Below, piece after piece: positions 8,335 to 17,276 of a stretch of 55,768 bases of DNA. Every line of letters starts with the position of its first letter. Position 1 is the first letter of the stretch. The stretch is from Candidatus Anaerotignum merdipullorum. Its GTDB lineage: Bacteria > Bacillota > Clostridia > Lachnospirales > Anaerotignaceae. Made by a program: the position numbers and the translations under genes. The stretch is taken from the NCBI GenBank assembly GCA_019115165.1, contig DXEB01000040.1, positions 1-55,768 of the forward strand, given 5' to 3'. Under the pieces are notes generated by a model. The model saw only the letters and a program-made list of their open reading frames with translations, made no database searches and was not told the DNA's origin.

Positions 8335-9432
8335 TTAATACTCATCAATAATATAGCAGGAGAGCTTCGGTAATTTTTCATGGATTTCCTGAAACCCTTC
8401 CTCGTCATATATTTCTGCAAATGCTCTTTGTTCTTCCAACGAAGCATATCCTACCAAAACAGGAAGAAATCTGCCGACTGCCATACGAAAAGCCGGTGGA
8501 CGATTGCTTTCTGCTCCATCCAGTGTATAACATCCATTGTTATCCGGCACAACGGAGTCTTCGATCCAAAATGCCGCATTGGAACTTAGCTCCAATGATT
8601 GAAGCAGTTTTTTCAGATTTGCCGCGCCCATAACACCTTTTTGCTGTCGCTCTGTGATACCAAATGGAAAAGATATCTGAACTTCCGGTGCCAATTTGAC
8701 AGTAACTGATTTCTCCTGCGCCTGCGCAAATACCCCTTGCAATACCAATTTCAGTGCCTCAGATTCTCCAACCGCTTCCACACAGATGATTTCGGAATCT
8801 GTCATATAATAAAAAACATATGCCTCCACGTTTTTCTTTCCATATGCCATTGCACAGCCGCCGTCAGAAGCATAATCCGCACATTTTCTTAGAAAATCTT
8901 CTTTGGTGCGCCAAATGATACCGCTGTAGGCAGATGCAAACGACAAATAGCAGGGATATGCCATTTCCCAAGTTTCTTCTGTCAGCGAATATACTCCATC
9001 TGGCATTGCACACGGTGATACTATGTTACATTTGAAATAATTCGCATCAGCAACCGGATAATGTCCAAAAGAAAAATAACTCGGCAATTCCGCTGGCGTA
9101 TGCACTGCCACGGCAATCCCCTTTTTCGCAAGCAGCTGCATGTTTTCCGTAAAGATTTTTCCCATAAATCCTCTTTTTCGATATGACGGATGTGTACATA
9201 CACCGCAAAGCATGGCACCATCTACAATTTTTCCGCGAATGCGTATAAGATACGGAAACGCTTGCATACAAGCGGCAATCCTCCCTTCTGTTTCTAAGCA
9301 AACAGATAATTCTGGCATAAAACGATTCGCAAAAAACCAATCGCAAAAACGATCGCTGTCGCCAAAACAGAGTTTCCATAATTCATAATATCCTTTTCTA
9401 TCCAAACTCGTGGCTGTCCTTACTGTAATCAT
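8335..9432 (-). CDS. GNAT N-acetyltransferase with C-terminal SCP2-like domain (Eis-like)
   Basis: A 365-residue protein. The N-terminal GNAT domain shows the acetyl-CoA pyrophosphate loop region CGVCTHPSYRKRGFMGKIF (about residues 70-90). The long C-terminal half (SFPFGITERQQKGVMGAANL, then the final GYASLEEQRAFAEIY) fits the sterol-carrier-like domain of Eis-type acetyltransferases. Substrate unknown. The start MITVRTATS was chosen because AAGGAAG lies six bases upstream; the frame stays open further upstream without a ribosome site. First gene of a two-gene operon with DUF2156, driven by the promoter at 9485-9513. Confidence 0.82.
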   Translation of the reverse strand: MITVRTATSLDRKGYYELWKLCFGDSDRFCDWFFANRFMPELSVCLETEGRIAACMQAFPYLIRIRGKIVDGAMLCGVCTHPSYRKRGFMGKIFTENMQLLAKKGIAVAVHTPAELPSYFSFGHYPVADANYFKCNIVSPCAMPDGVYSLTEETWEMAYPCYLSFASAYSGIIWRTKEDFLRKCADYASDGGCAMAYGKKNVEAYVFYYMTDSEIICVEAVGESEALKLVLQGVFAQAQEKSVTVKLAPEVQISFPFGITERQQKGVMGAANLKKLLQSLELSSNAAFWIEDSVVPDNNGCYTLDGAESNRPPAFRMAVGRFLPVLVGYASLEEQRAFAEIYDEEGFQEIHEKLPKLSCYIIDEY

Positions 9433-9484
9433 GGAATCTTCCTTTCCACTTTTTTGAAGCTCATCGTTCCATAAATATAGTTCT

Positions 9485-9513
9485 ATTTTACCGAAAACTA
9501 AAAGAAAAGTCAA
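9485..9513 (-). promoter_or_regulatory. Sigma-A-type promoter for the GNAT-DUF2156 operon
   Basis: On the minus strand TTGACT (9508-9513) and TAAAAT (9485-9490) are separated by exactly 17 bases, about 50 bases before the GNAT start codon. Confidence 0.75.
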
Positions 9514-9690
9514 ATAATAATTATTATTGTTTAATAGTTCATAAAATTTTTGTGATGATATCAAGCACTTTGCTTATATTCTCCTATTTTTTTGATAATA
9601 AATCGGTTCTTTTTCTGACAAAAACCATTTCTAATAATACTTTTTCCTATTTTCAACACAAGAAGAGCAATCATTTCGCAGAAAATTTTC

Positions 9691-10773
9691 TCACTTTCCT
9701 TCAAAATGCAAGGTCATCTGCATTCCCAATTCTGTAAGATGATGCATTCCCTCCTGATAGATTTTTTTAAACGCCGTCGGCAATGCATATTGTTCTACTG
9801 CTTCTTGTGGAGTAATCCAAGTAAACGGGGTATCTGTTTTTTGTATGACTTTGACAAAGTAACAATCCATATGCCATTCCACGTGTGTAAAGATATGTTT
9901 TTGACCATGCATTGGTATAATATCTGCCTCCGTAATGCCCCACGCATGTAATGCTATGGGCAAAGCGTGATCTTGTGGAACATGCGGCAATTCCCACAAA
10001 TTTGCCAGCAAGCCTTTTGCTTCTCGCTTTCGTATTGCAATCTGTTTCCCATCTGTCAAAAAGCAGACTGCCAAAAATTCTTTTGTTCTTGGCTTTTTTT
10101 CGCTTTTTACCGGATATTGCATTGCTGTATCTTGCTGATAAGCCATACAGTATATGCGCAACGGACAAATATTGCATTTTGGCAGACCATTTGGCAGGCA
10201 GACAGTGGCACCTAATTCCATCAATGCCTGATTCACCTCTCCTGCATTGAATTCAGTCAAAGCCGTTTGAATTTCCTGCTCCCATGCTTTTTTTGTCTGC
10301 TGCAATCCAATATCCCGTGTATCTGCAAAGATACGAGACATCACTCGCAGTACATTCCCATCTACTGCCGCACAAGGCAGCGAAAAGGCTATCGAGGCGA
10401 TAGCACCTGCCGTATAAGGTCCAATTCCTTTTAAGCGAAGCAATGCATGATAATCCGCTGGTATATTACCATGAAACATTGCCATAACCTGTCTTGCGGC
10501 AGCCTGCATATTTCGTACACGGCTATAATAACCAAGCCCTTCCCATAATTTCAAGAGTTGTTCTTCGTCTGCTTCTGCCAAATCCTTTACGGTTGGCAAC
10601 TCTTGTAAAAACCGAATATAATATGGTTTTACTGCTTCTACTCTGGTTTGCTGCAGCATAATTTCTGACACCCAGATATGATAAGGATTCTTTGTTTTGC
10701 GCCAAGGCAGATCTCGTTTATAGATTCGATACCATTGCGTTAAATGAAAAAACAATTCCGTCATTTCCGGCAT
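9691..10773 (-). CDS. mutY: A/G-specific adenine glycosylase
   Basis: Removes adenine mispaired with 8-oxoguanine. Of 360 residues, the first about 220 form the HhH-GPD glycosylase: MLQQTRVE with the catalytic Glu, LKGIGPYTAGAIA (helix-hairpin-helix) and AVDGNVLRV with the catalytic Asp. The [4Fe-4S] cluster loop is C-x7-C-x2-C-x5-C (CLPNGLPKCNICPLRIYC), one residue longer in the first spacer than E. coli MutY. The C-terminal about 120 residues form the NUDIX-like domain that reads 8-oxoG. Start MPEMTEL has AAGGAGG six bases upstream; an earlier in-frame ATG overlaps that site. Monocistronic. Confidence 0.95.
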   Translation of the reverse strand: MPEMTELFFHLTQWYRIYKRDLPWRKTKNPYHIWVSEIMLQQTRVEAVKPYYIRFLQELPTVKDLAEADEEQLLKLWEGLGYYSRVRNMQAAARQVMAMFHGNIPADYHALLRLKGIGPYTAGAIASIAFSLPCAAVDGNVLRVMSRIFADTRDIGLQQTKKAWEQEIQTALTEFNAGEVNQALMELGATVCLPNGLPKCNICPLRIYCMAYQQDTAMQYPVKSEKKPRTKEFLAVCFLTDGKQIAIRKREAKGLLANLWELPHVPQDHALPIALHAWGITEADIIPMHGQKHIFTHVEWHMDCYFVKVIQKTDTPFTWITPQEAVEQYALPTAFKKIYQEGMHHLTELGMQMTLHFEGK

Positions 10774-10824
10774 TTTTGTCCTCCTTTCCATACATTTCCC
10801 CTCTTATCACAAACATAGCTGAAC

Positions 10825-10860
10825 AAAAAGAAAGCCACAGATAAACCCTCTGTGGCTGTT
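10825..10860 (-). terminator. Intrinsic terminator of the FNT channel gene
   Basis: AGCCACAG (10833-10840) pairs with CTGTGGCT (10850-10857). On the minus strand it is followed by TTCTTTTT. It lies about 33 bases after the FNT stop and just upstream of mutY, insulating the two. Confidence 0.8.
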
Positions 10861-10889
10861 TGGGGTCAGTATTTTCCTGTGCACTGACA

Positions 10890-11519
10890 TTACGCATTTC
10901 GAAGACGAAATGCTTTCAAATAAAGCGGAATAATCATCCCGCCGACACTATTCCCTAATGTCATCACCAATATGGATGCCAAACAGTGTAAACTCCACGA
11001 ATCTGCCAATGAAAAATAAAACATATTGGCAATCACGTGCTCAAATCCACTCAAAATAAACACCATAACCGGGACAAAAACACCAATGAATCGTATCGTA
11101 GAACCGGTTTGATTACGAAATACATCGACAGCAATAAACATCAGTATCCCACAGAATACAGCCAGAAGGAAGATGCTGAGAAACTCATCATTCAATTTTG
11201 TACTGGCAATGGTCCGCACTTTTTCTGCCATTCCATCATAGATACGGCTGTTATGTACCATGGTTGCTACAAGAAAAGTGCCAATGAAATTACCAACCCA
11301 TGTAATCAGCAATTCCAATAAATACTTCGGTGTCTGAAATGGTAAATATCCAATTTTTCCGGTATATAGTTGTAATTGAAATACAACAACCGTAAATAAT
11401 CCGACTGCGAACAAAAAACTGCCCACCACAGGATTTTGCTGTGACAAATACACCGTACCGCCCATACCAATCATCCCGCCCGCAATAACTGCGGAAACCA
11501 ATTGCCTTGCCTGTTCCAT
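10890..11519 (-). CDS. Formate/nitrite transporter (FNT) family channel, compact form
   Basis: A 209-residue integral membrane protein with six predicted transmembrane segments, the FNT layout, although most family members have 250-280 residues. The family signature is clear: GGMIGMGGTVYL in the first segment, GNFIGTF in the third, and SGFEHVIANMFY in the fifth, whose His is the central pore residue of FocA-type channels. It would conduct formate, nitrite, lactate, hydrosulfide or a similar small anion; the sequence does not say which. Divergent from dsdA with its own promoter. AAGGAGATGACATC precedes the ATG. Confidence 0.88.
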   Translation of the reverse strand: MEQARQLVSAVIAGGMIGMGGTVYLSQQNPVVGSFLFAVGLFTVVVFQLQLYTGKIGYLPFQTPKYLLELLITWVGNFIGTFLVATMVHNSRIYDGMAEKVRTIASTKLNDEFLSIFLLAVFCGILMFIAVDVFRNQTGSTIRFIGVFVPVMVFILSGFEHVIANMFYFSLADSWSLHCLASILVMTLGNSVGGMIIPLYLKAFRLRNA

Positions 11520-11570
11520 GATGTCATCTCCTTCTGTATCAGTTCTCCTATGTTTTTGAAATACTTGAAA

Positions 11571-11600
11571 AGTATACTATATCTTGTGTCTTTTTGTCAA
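11571..11600 (-). promoter_or_regulatory. Promoter of the FNT channel gene
   Basis: On the minus strand a perfect TTGACA (11595-11600) and TATACT (11571-11576) are spaced by 18 bases, about 50 bases upstream of the FNT start. The AGTATACT around the -10 is a palindrome that could bind a regulator. Confidence 0.75.
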
Positions 11601-11693
11601 TAAACCACAAGAAATTCCATTGTATTTCTTCATGAAATTTAAAAAACAGAATATCCTATTTTTTATAAACTACAAGACAGATTTGTTAGTTTG

Positions 11694-11702
11694 TGATATG
11701 AT
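11694..11702 (+). promoter_or_regulatory. Probable extended -10 promoter of dsdA
   Basis: TG-A-TATGAT is an extended -10 element about 50 bases before the dsdA start. Only a weak -35 match lies 17 bases upstream. Confidence 0.45.
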
Positions 11703-11752
11703 ACAAATATGTACAATAAGCAAGCATCTGCGATAGAAAGAGGAGGATGAAC

Positions 11753-13084
11753 ATGGATCAATCTTTATGGAACAAAGTAAACAATGTTGATTTATTAAAA
11801 GAAGTAAGCAAAGGAAAGGAAGTCATTTGGATCAATGAAAATCTTGAAAAAACAGATGAAGCAATGAAACAAATCCAAATTACAATGGCAAATATTGACG
11901 ATGCAGAAGCACGTTTGGCTCGATTTGCGCCTTTTATCGAAAAGGTTTTCCCCGAAACTAAACCGCAGCACGGTTTGATTGAATCCCCTTTGACAGCGAT
12001 TCCTCATATGCAAAAACAGCTGGAAGAAGAGTATCAAACCATTATTCGTGGTCGTCTGTTTTTGAAACAAGACAGCCATTTGGCTATTTCTGGTTCTGTA
12101 AAAGCACGCGGTGGCATTTACGAAGTATTAAAACATGCAGAAGACTTGGCTTTGGAGCACGGCAAAATCAAACTGACAGATGATTACTCGGCTTTTGCCA
12201 CTCCTGCTTTCAGAGAATTTTTCAGCCAATTCAAAATTCAAGTTGGTTCCACCGGAAATCTTGGTATGAGCATTGGTATTATGAGTGCTGCATTGGGCTT
12301 TCATGTTATTGTGCATATGTCCGCAGATGCAAAACAGTGGAAAAAAGACTTGCTGCGTCAAAGAGGTGCAGAAGTCATTGAGTACAATGATGATTACAGC
12401 AAAGCAGTCGAGATCGGTAGAAAAAATTCCGATGCGGATCCCTCCAGCTATTTTGTAGATGATGAAAATTCCGTTACACTGTTTTTGGGATATGCTGTAG
12501 CGGCAAAACGGATACAAAAACAATTTGCAGAAAAAGGAATTGTCGTAGATGCAGAACATCCGTTGTTTGTTTATATCCCTTGCGGAGTTGGCGGTGCGCC
12601 GGGCGGTGTTGCTTTTGGTCTGAAGCAGGTGTTTGGGGATCACGTGCATGTCTTTTTTATAGAACCCACACAAGCACCTTGTATGCTGGTTGGTATGGCA
12701 TCCGGTCTGCAAAATAAAGTTTCTGTACAAGATTTTGGACTGTCTGGTCAAACACACGCTGACGGTCTTGCTGTTGGTCGCGCTTCCGGTTTTGTAGGTG
12801 GTGTAATGAAGCATCTGATTTCCGGTATCCTTTCTTTAGAAGACTACCATCTTTACGATTTGATGCGTGATATCGTCAACACAGAAGATATTTTCTTGGA
12901 ACCTTCTGCCTGTGCATCCTTCTGGGGACCCATCCAGTTAAAGAGCAAAGAAATACAGGCATATATTCAAGAAAAAGGACTGTCCGACGTGATGCAAAAT
13001 GCTACGCATATTCCATGGGCAACCGGCGGCAGCTTAGTTCCAGCAGAAATCCGTGAAGAATATATGCACACATACTTGAAATAA
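11753..13084 (+). CDS. dsdA: D-serine ammonia-lyase (D-serine dehydratase)
   Basis: A PLP enzyme that deaminates D-serine to pyruvate and ammonia in the cytosol. The 443-residue length is right for DsdA. The PLP lysine is Lys117 in SGSVKARGG; the PLP-phosphate loop is GSTGNLGMSIG, and the C-terminal ATHIPWATGGSLVP matches the family. I start at MDQSLW because AGGAGG is six bases before that ATG, whereas an in-frame ATG six bases earlier overlaps the site. No DsdC activator or DsdX permease is adjacent. The gene is followed by a strong hairpin and faces the lysA-like gene. Confidence 0.95.
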   Translation: MDQSLWNKVNNVDLLKEVSKGKEVIWINENLEKTDEAMKQIQITMANIDDAEARLARFAPFIEKVFPETKPQHGLIESPLTAIPHMQKQLEEEYQTIIRGRLFLKQDSHLAISGSVKARGGIYEVLKHAEDLALEHGKIKLTDDYSAFATPAFREFFSQFKIQVGSTGNLGMSIGIMSAALGFHVIVHMSADAKQWKKDLLRQRGAEVIEYNDDYSKAVEIGRKNSDADPSSYFVDDENSVTLFLGYAVAAKRIQKQFAEKGIVVDAEHPLFVYIPCGVGGAPGGVAFGLKQVFGDHVHVFFIEPTQAPCMLVGMASGLQNKVSVQDFGLSGQTHADGLAVGRASGFVGGVMKHLISGILSLEDYHLYDLMRDIVNTEDIFLEPSACASFWGPIQLKSKEIQAYIQEKGLSDVMQNATHIPWATGGSLVPAEIREEYMHTYLK

Positions 13085-13120
13085 TACACCAAACGGTCAG
13101 GTAGTTTTTCAAAACAAACC

Positions 13121-13163
13121 AAGAGGCATGCAAACCTGTATTTTTCAGGTTTACATGCCTCTT
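13121..13163. terminator. Hairpin terminator between convergent dsdA and lysA-like genes
   Basis: AAGAGGCATG plus AAACCTG (13121-13138) pair with CAGGTTT plus CATGCCTCTT (13146-13163), leaving one mismatch. The T-rich flank is better on the minus strand, but its position 37 bases after dsdA suggests it ends that gene as well. Confidence 0.7.
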
Positions 13164-13340
13164 CTGTACTGTAGCCACATATTACAAAATACATGCTGTA
13201 TATAATATTTGCAGCTTTTTCATAGTATTTTTTATTCTTTTATACCAATTTACCGCAAACACGTCTCCTGCAAGTACCGCTTGTCGTATAAAATTCCAAC
13301 ACTTCCTTTTCGGATGAATTCCGTCATTGATAAATCCGCC

Positions 13341-14597
13341 TTATTTTGAGAACAGACCAGTAAAATCAAACGTTGCAAAGTAATCTGCCGCTGTTTCCGC
13401 ACGCCGTAAAAGCTTCACATCACCGTTCTCTGTTAACAAAAGTTCCGCAGAGCGAAGTTTTCCGTTATAGTTATAACCCATCGAATGACCGTGAGCGCCG
13501 GTATCGTGAATGTAAAGAATATCTCCCATTTCAATCTGGGGCATCATACGGTCAATCGCAAATTTGTCATTGTTTTCGCATAATCCCCCCGTAATATCAT
13601 ACATATGGTCGCAGGGCGCGTTCTCCTTTCCCAATACCGTAATATGGTGATATGCTCCATACATTGCTGGACGCATCAAATTTGCAGCACATGCATCCAG
13701 ACCGATATATTCTTTATAGATATGTTTTTCATGAATTGCCTGCGCAATTAACGCACCATAAGGTGCAAGCATGTATCTGCCCATCTCTGTATAGATTGCA
13801 ACGTCATCCATGCCGGCAGGCACCAAGACTTCTTCATATACTTTACGGACGCCTTCCCCAATCGCCATAATATCACAGCCCTGCTCCTCTGGATGATAGG
13901 GAATCCCTACTCCGCCAGATAAATTCACAAACGCAATATGAATATCCAAGTCTTCTTTCAGTTCCACTGCCAATTCAAATAAAATCTTTGCCAACATGGG
14001 ATAATACGTATTGGAGCTTGTACTGCTTGCCAAAAAAGAATGTATGCCAAACTGTTTAGCGCCTTTTTCTTTCAGCAGACGGAATGCCTCCTTTATTTGC
14101 GTTTTGGTCATACCATACTTCGCTTCTCCTGGATTATCCATGATTTCATTGCTTACCTGAAATACTCCACCGGGGTTATATCTGCAACAAACAATTTCCG
14201 GAATCGGGGCGATTTGCTCGAAAAACGGAATATGCGTAATGTCGTCAAAATTGATAATCGCACCCAGCTTTGCCGCCAATGCAAAGTCTTCTTTCGGTGT
14301 TACATTAGAAGAAAACATAATATCCGCTCCAGTAATCCCTACTGCCTGAGCAATCTGCAATTCCGTTAAAGAAGAACAGTCCGCTCCACAGCCTTCTTCT
14401 TTCAATATCTGTAAAATACCCGGAGTCGGTGTTGCTTTTACCGCAAAGTATTCCCGGAATCCCGGATTCCAAGAAAATGCCTGATTGACTTGCCGCGCAT
14501 TTTCCCGAATCCCCTTCTCATCGTAAAGATAAAATGGTGTGGGGTATGATTTCATGATTTCTTTGACCTGTTCTAAGGTAACAAAAGGTTTCTTCAT
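13341..14597 (-). CDS. lysA: Diaminopimelate decarboxylase-family PLP enzyme (LysA-like)
   Basis: A fold-III PLP decarboxylase, probably the last lysine step (meso-diaminopimelate to lysine). Of 418 residues, Lys54 in YFAVKATPTPG should bind PLP, GADCSSLTEL follows as in LysA, and the C-terminal GGLCENNDKFA carries the cross-subunit cysteine region. The PLP loop normally reading FHIGSQ is HSFLASSTSSNTYY here, so it belongs to a divergent subgroup, and another basic amino acid or carboxylated substrate cannot be excluded. Start MKKPFVTL has GGAG nine bases upstream. Monocistronic; promoter at 14632-14660. Confidence 0.8.
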   Translation of the reverse strand: MKKPFVTLEQVKEIMKSYPTPFYLYDEKGIRENARQVNQAFSWNPGFREYFAVKATPTPGILQILKEEGCGADCSSLTELQIAQAVGITGADIMFSSNVTPKEDFALAAKLGAIINFDDITHIPFFEQIAPIPEIVCCRYNPGGVFQVSNEIMDNPGEAKYGMTKTQIKEAFRLLKEKGAKQFGIHSFLASSTSSNTYYPMLAKILFELAVELKEDLDIHIAFVNLSGGVGIPYHPEEQGCDIMAIGEGVRKVYEEVLVPAGMDDVAIYTEMGRYMLAPYGALIAQAIHEKHIYKEYIGLDACAANLMRPAMYGAYHHITVLGKENAPCDHMYDITGGLCENNDKFAIDRMMPQIEMGDILYIHDTGAHGHSMGYNYNGKLRSAELLLTENGDVKLLRRAETAADYFATFDFTGLFSK

Positions 14598-14631
14598 TGG
14601 TTTGATCTCCATTTCTGCAAAATTTGATACA

Positions 14632-14660
14632 ATTATATCAAACAATACTTGTCTTTTCAA
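14632..14660 (-). promoter_or_regulatory. Strong promoter of the lysA-like gene
   Basis: On the minus strand TTGAAA (14655-14660), a 17-base spacer, and a perfect TATAAT (14632-14637), about 35 bases before the start codon. Confidence 0.85.
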
Positions 14661-14788
14661 TGGAGGTTTTGGCTTTTATATTGTTTTTCCGCTCAAGGAT
14701 GAAATTTGCTTTCTCTCTTTTCTTTTCGCATGATTCTGTGTATAATGAAAAGCAATCAAATCTTTCTGGCGAAACGGGAGCATCGGAT

Positions 14789-16348
14789 ATGAAACGCATA
14801 ATTCAAAACTTTGAAACACACTTTACGTCCATATTATATGACTTATTCAAAACCGTTCTGGTTTTCTTAATTGCTACCACATTTGCACTTTGCCTGCAGG
14901 AAACAGATGTCCTAAATGACAATATTTTTGGTATCTACATGCTGGCGGTCGCAATTACTTCTTCTATTACCAGCGGATATGTTTGGGGCATTATTGCTTC
15001 TTTCTGCGGTGTGGTTGGCGTTAACTTTTTTTTCACATTTCCTTTTTTTGCACTAAATTTCACCTTGTCCGGCTATCCTATTTCTTTCGCCATTTTGCTG
15101 TTGATGTCAATTATGACTAGTGCCTTAACTGCAAAAGTAAAACAGGCAGCGCTATTATCCTATATTCGGGAACAACGTGCAAAGACTTTGAATAATATGA
15201 GCAAAGCCCTATTGGGCGCAAACAATCTGGATGAAATTCTGCAGATCAGCATTGACAGCTTATACGACGTCAATCAATGCAGTACAATATTATATATTGG
15301 TTCTCCACTCTCTCCAGAAAAAAAAGTAGCCAAATATATCCAAGAAAAAGATGAATCTATTTTGGAGAGTATATTGGAAAAACAAGTGGCAAACCAGGCA
15401 TTTCAGACAGGCACTGCAACCGGCATTGGGACTGGGAACGCAACGCAAAACTGTTTGGGAACGTATATTCCGTTTTCTAAAAAAGATAAAGTGTACGGTG
15501 TACTGGGGTTATTGTTTTCCAGAAATACGTATGTGGAAGCCGAAGCACTGGATTTTTCCAATGTTATGGCGTCTCAAATCATTCTCGCCATCGACCATCA
15601 GGAAATTGTGGATGAATCACAAAAAATATTGCTGGAAAAAGAAAAAGAAAATATGCGCAGTAATTTGTTACGTGCCATCTCTCATGATTTGCGTACACCA
15701 TTGACGTGTATTCTTGGTTCCAGCGCAACCTTGCTGGAAAACAAACAATTGCTTCGTGAAGAGATTAGCAATCGACTGTTATCTGATATTCATCATGATG
15801 CAGAGTGGTTAATTCAAATGGTGGAAAACCTGCTTTCCGTAACCAAAATCAGCGGAGAAGGCGCAGCGCTGAAAAAACAAGAAGAAGTGGTCGAAGAAGT
15901 CGTTGCAGAATCTATTTTAAAAGTACACAAACGATTCCCTAAAGCAGATATTCGTGTCCGTGTCCCAGATGAACTGCTATTGGTGCCAATGGATGCTATG
16001 CTGATTGAGCAGGTATTGATCAATTTTATGGAAAACGCCATCAGACATTCCGGCAGCGAAAAAGCCATCTATCTGACAGTAAAACATCTGTGGGATCACG
16101 TATATTTTTCCGTGCTGGATCAAGGAATCGGTATTGAAGCAGAGCGATTGCCTTATATTTTCGACGGAACAACAAATAGTAAATCTACAGATTCTTCCCG
16201 CGGACTGGGAATCGGATTGCCTATCTGCAAATCCATTATCACTGCACATGGTGGGGAGATTTATGCAAAAAATAATGAAAATGGCGGTGCAAATTTTACT
16301 TTTGTGCTGCCTATGAAAGGAGCAAAAGAAGATGTCCAACAAAATTAA
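14789..16348 (+). CDS. KdpD-like membrane sensor histidine kinase lacking the KdpD/Usp input domains
   Basis: A 519-residue sensor kinase. Residues about 15-115 contain four transmembrane segments of the DUF4118 type found in KdpD. A GAF-like region follows (about 130-275), then the HisKA box SHDLRTPLT with the phosphorylated His299, and the ATPase domain with the N box (NFMENAIRHS), G1 box (DQGIGIE) and G2 box (GLGIGL). The cytosolic N-terminal KdpD and universal-stress domains of classical KdpD are absent, as in many Clostridia. Start MKRIIQNF has GGGAG eight bases upstream. Overlaps the response regulator by 17 bases, so translation is coupled. No potassium-transport gene is nearby, so the target is unknown. 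Confidence 0.9.
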   Translation: MKRIIQNFETHFTSILYDLFKTVLVFLIATTFALCLQETDVLNDNIFGIYMLAVAITSSITSGYVWGIIASFCGVVGVNFFFTFPFFALNFTLSGYPISFAILLLMSIMTSALTAKVKQAALLSYIREQRAKTLNNMSKALLGANNLDEILQISIDSLYDVNQCSTILYIGSPLSPEKKVAKYIQEKDESILESILEKQVANQAFQTGTATGIGTGNATQNCLGTYIPFSKKDKVYGVLGLLFSRNTYVEAEALDFSNVMASQIILAIDHQEIVDESQKILLEKEKENMRSNLLRAISHDLRTPLTCILGSSATLLENKQLLREEISNRLLSDIHHDAEWLIQMVENLLSVTKISGEGAALKKQEEVVEEVVAESILKVHKRFPKADIRVRVPDELLLVPMDAMLIEQVLINFMENAIRHSGSEKAIYLTVKHLWDHVYFSVLDQGIGIEAERLPYIFDGTTNSKSTDSSRGLGIGLPICKSIITAHGGEIYAKNNENGGANFTFVLPMKGAKEDVQQN

Positions 16349-17030
16349 GATTCTGATTATTGAGGACGAAGAAGCCATCAGTAATTTCATCGCAACCACA
16401 TTAAAAGCCAATGAGTATAACGTGGTCATTGCTCGCTCTGGAAAAGAAGCTTTGTCGATGCTGCCCTCTCATTGTCCAGATATTGCTCTTTTGGATTTGG
16501 GACTTCCGGATATTGATGGAATCGATGTCCTTCAGCAAATACGACAATGGTCCAATATCCCCATTATTGTCGTCTCTGCAAGAACAGAAGAAGCAGATAA
16601 AGTCAAAGCATTGGATTTGGGTGCAGATGATTATATTGCAAAGCCGTTTGGCACGTCTGAATTGCTGGCACGGATTCGTACTGCTCTGCGGCATGGAGCA
16701 AATGGAGGTTCCGGAAATCTGCACGGCGATGTTTTTCAGCTGCGAGGATTAACCATCAATTTTGATAAACGGCAAATTACTGTGGACGGCAAAGATGTTC
16801 ATCTCACACAGATTGAATTCAAAATTGTTTCTTTACTGGCGAAAAGTGCTGGTCGTGTACTTACCTATGATTCCATTATCACAGAATTATGGGGTCCCTA
16901 TGCCATTAAAGACAACCAGATCCTTCGTGTGAATATGGCCAATATTCGTCGAAAACTGGAAAAAAATCCTGCTCAACCGGAATATATCTTTACAGAAGTA
17001 GGTGTTGGATATCGCATGGCGGAGGAATAA
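16332..17030 (+). CDS. KdpE-like OmpR/PhoB-family response regulator
   Basis: A 232-residue partner of the overlapping kinase. The receiver domain (residues 1-120) has the acidic pair ED at 11-12, the phosphorylated Asp55 in LLDLGLPD, and the conserved Lys in IAKPFG. The C-terminal winged helix (about 135-230) has the OmpR-type recognition region and ends EVGVGYRM, as in KdpE. AAAGGAG precedes the ATG inside the kinase gene. It is expected to bind DNA when phosphorylated; no obvious repeated operator lies near this operon. Confidence 0.93.
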   Translation: MSNKIKILIIEDEEAISNFIATTLKANEYNVVIARSGKEALSMLPSHCPDIALLDLGLPDIDGIDVLQQIRQWSNIPIIVVSARTEEADKVKALDLGADDYIAKPFGTSELLARIRTALRHGANGGSGNLHGDVFQLRGLTINFDKRQITVDGKDVHLTQIEFKIVSLLAKSAGRVLTYDSIITELWGPYAIKDNQILRVNMANIRRKLEKNPAQPEYIFTEVGVGYRMAEE

Positions 17031-17111
17031 TCAATCCCTCCTGTTATCATACCTGCGTTTGCAGATAAAACAAAACATGGATATCCTAGAATAAGAACTG
17101 TTTTTTAGGAG

Positions 17112-17149
17112 GAAAAAGGGCAAAGCTTGTAATATGCTTTGCCCTTTTG
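17112..17149. terminator. Intrinsic terminator after the two-component operon
   Basis: GGGCAAAGC (17118-17126) pairs with GCTTTGCCC (17136-17144) around nine bases, with T4 after it on the plus strand and A5 before it. Works for the two-component operon and probably also for the GH10-like gene on the other strand. Confidence 0.85.
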
Positions 17150-17276
17150 TCATGGATTTGTTTGATATGCCTGAAAGATAAATTCGGGGATATATCCTTG
17201 CTGCGTCTGGTAAAGATCGCTTGAAACATATCTAGAGTAAAAACATTTGCCATGTTTCTCCCTGTAAAAACATCCT

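Noticed and set aside
17150-17276. Minus-strand frames after the GH10-like gene that read protein-like
   Set aside because: Two overlapping frames looked equally plausible, which shows that short peptides read by eye are weak evidence; neither has independent support.
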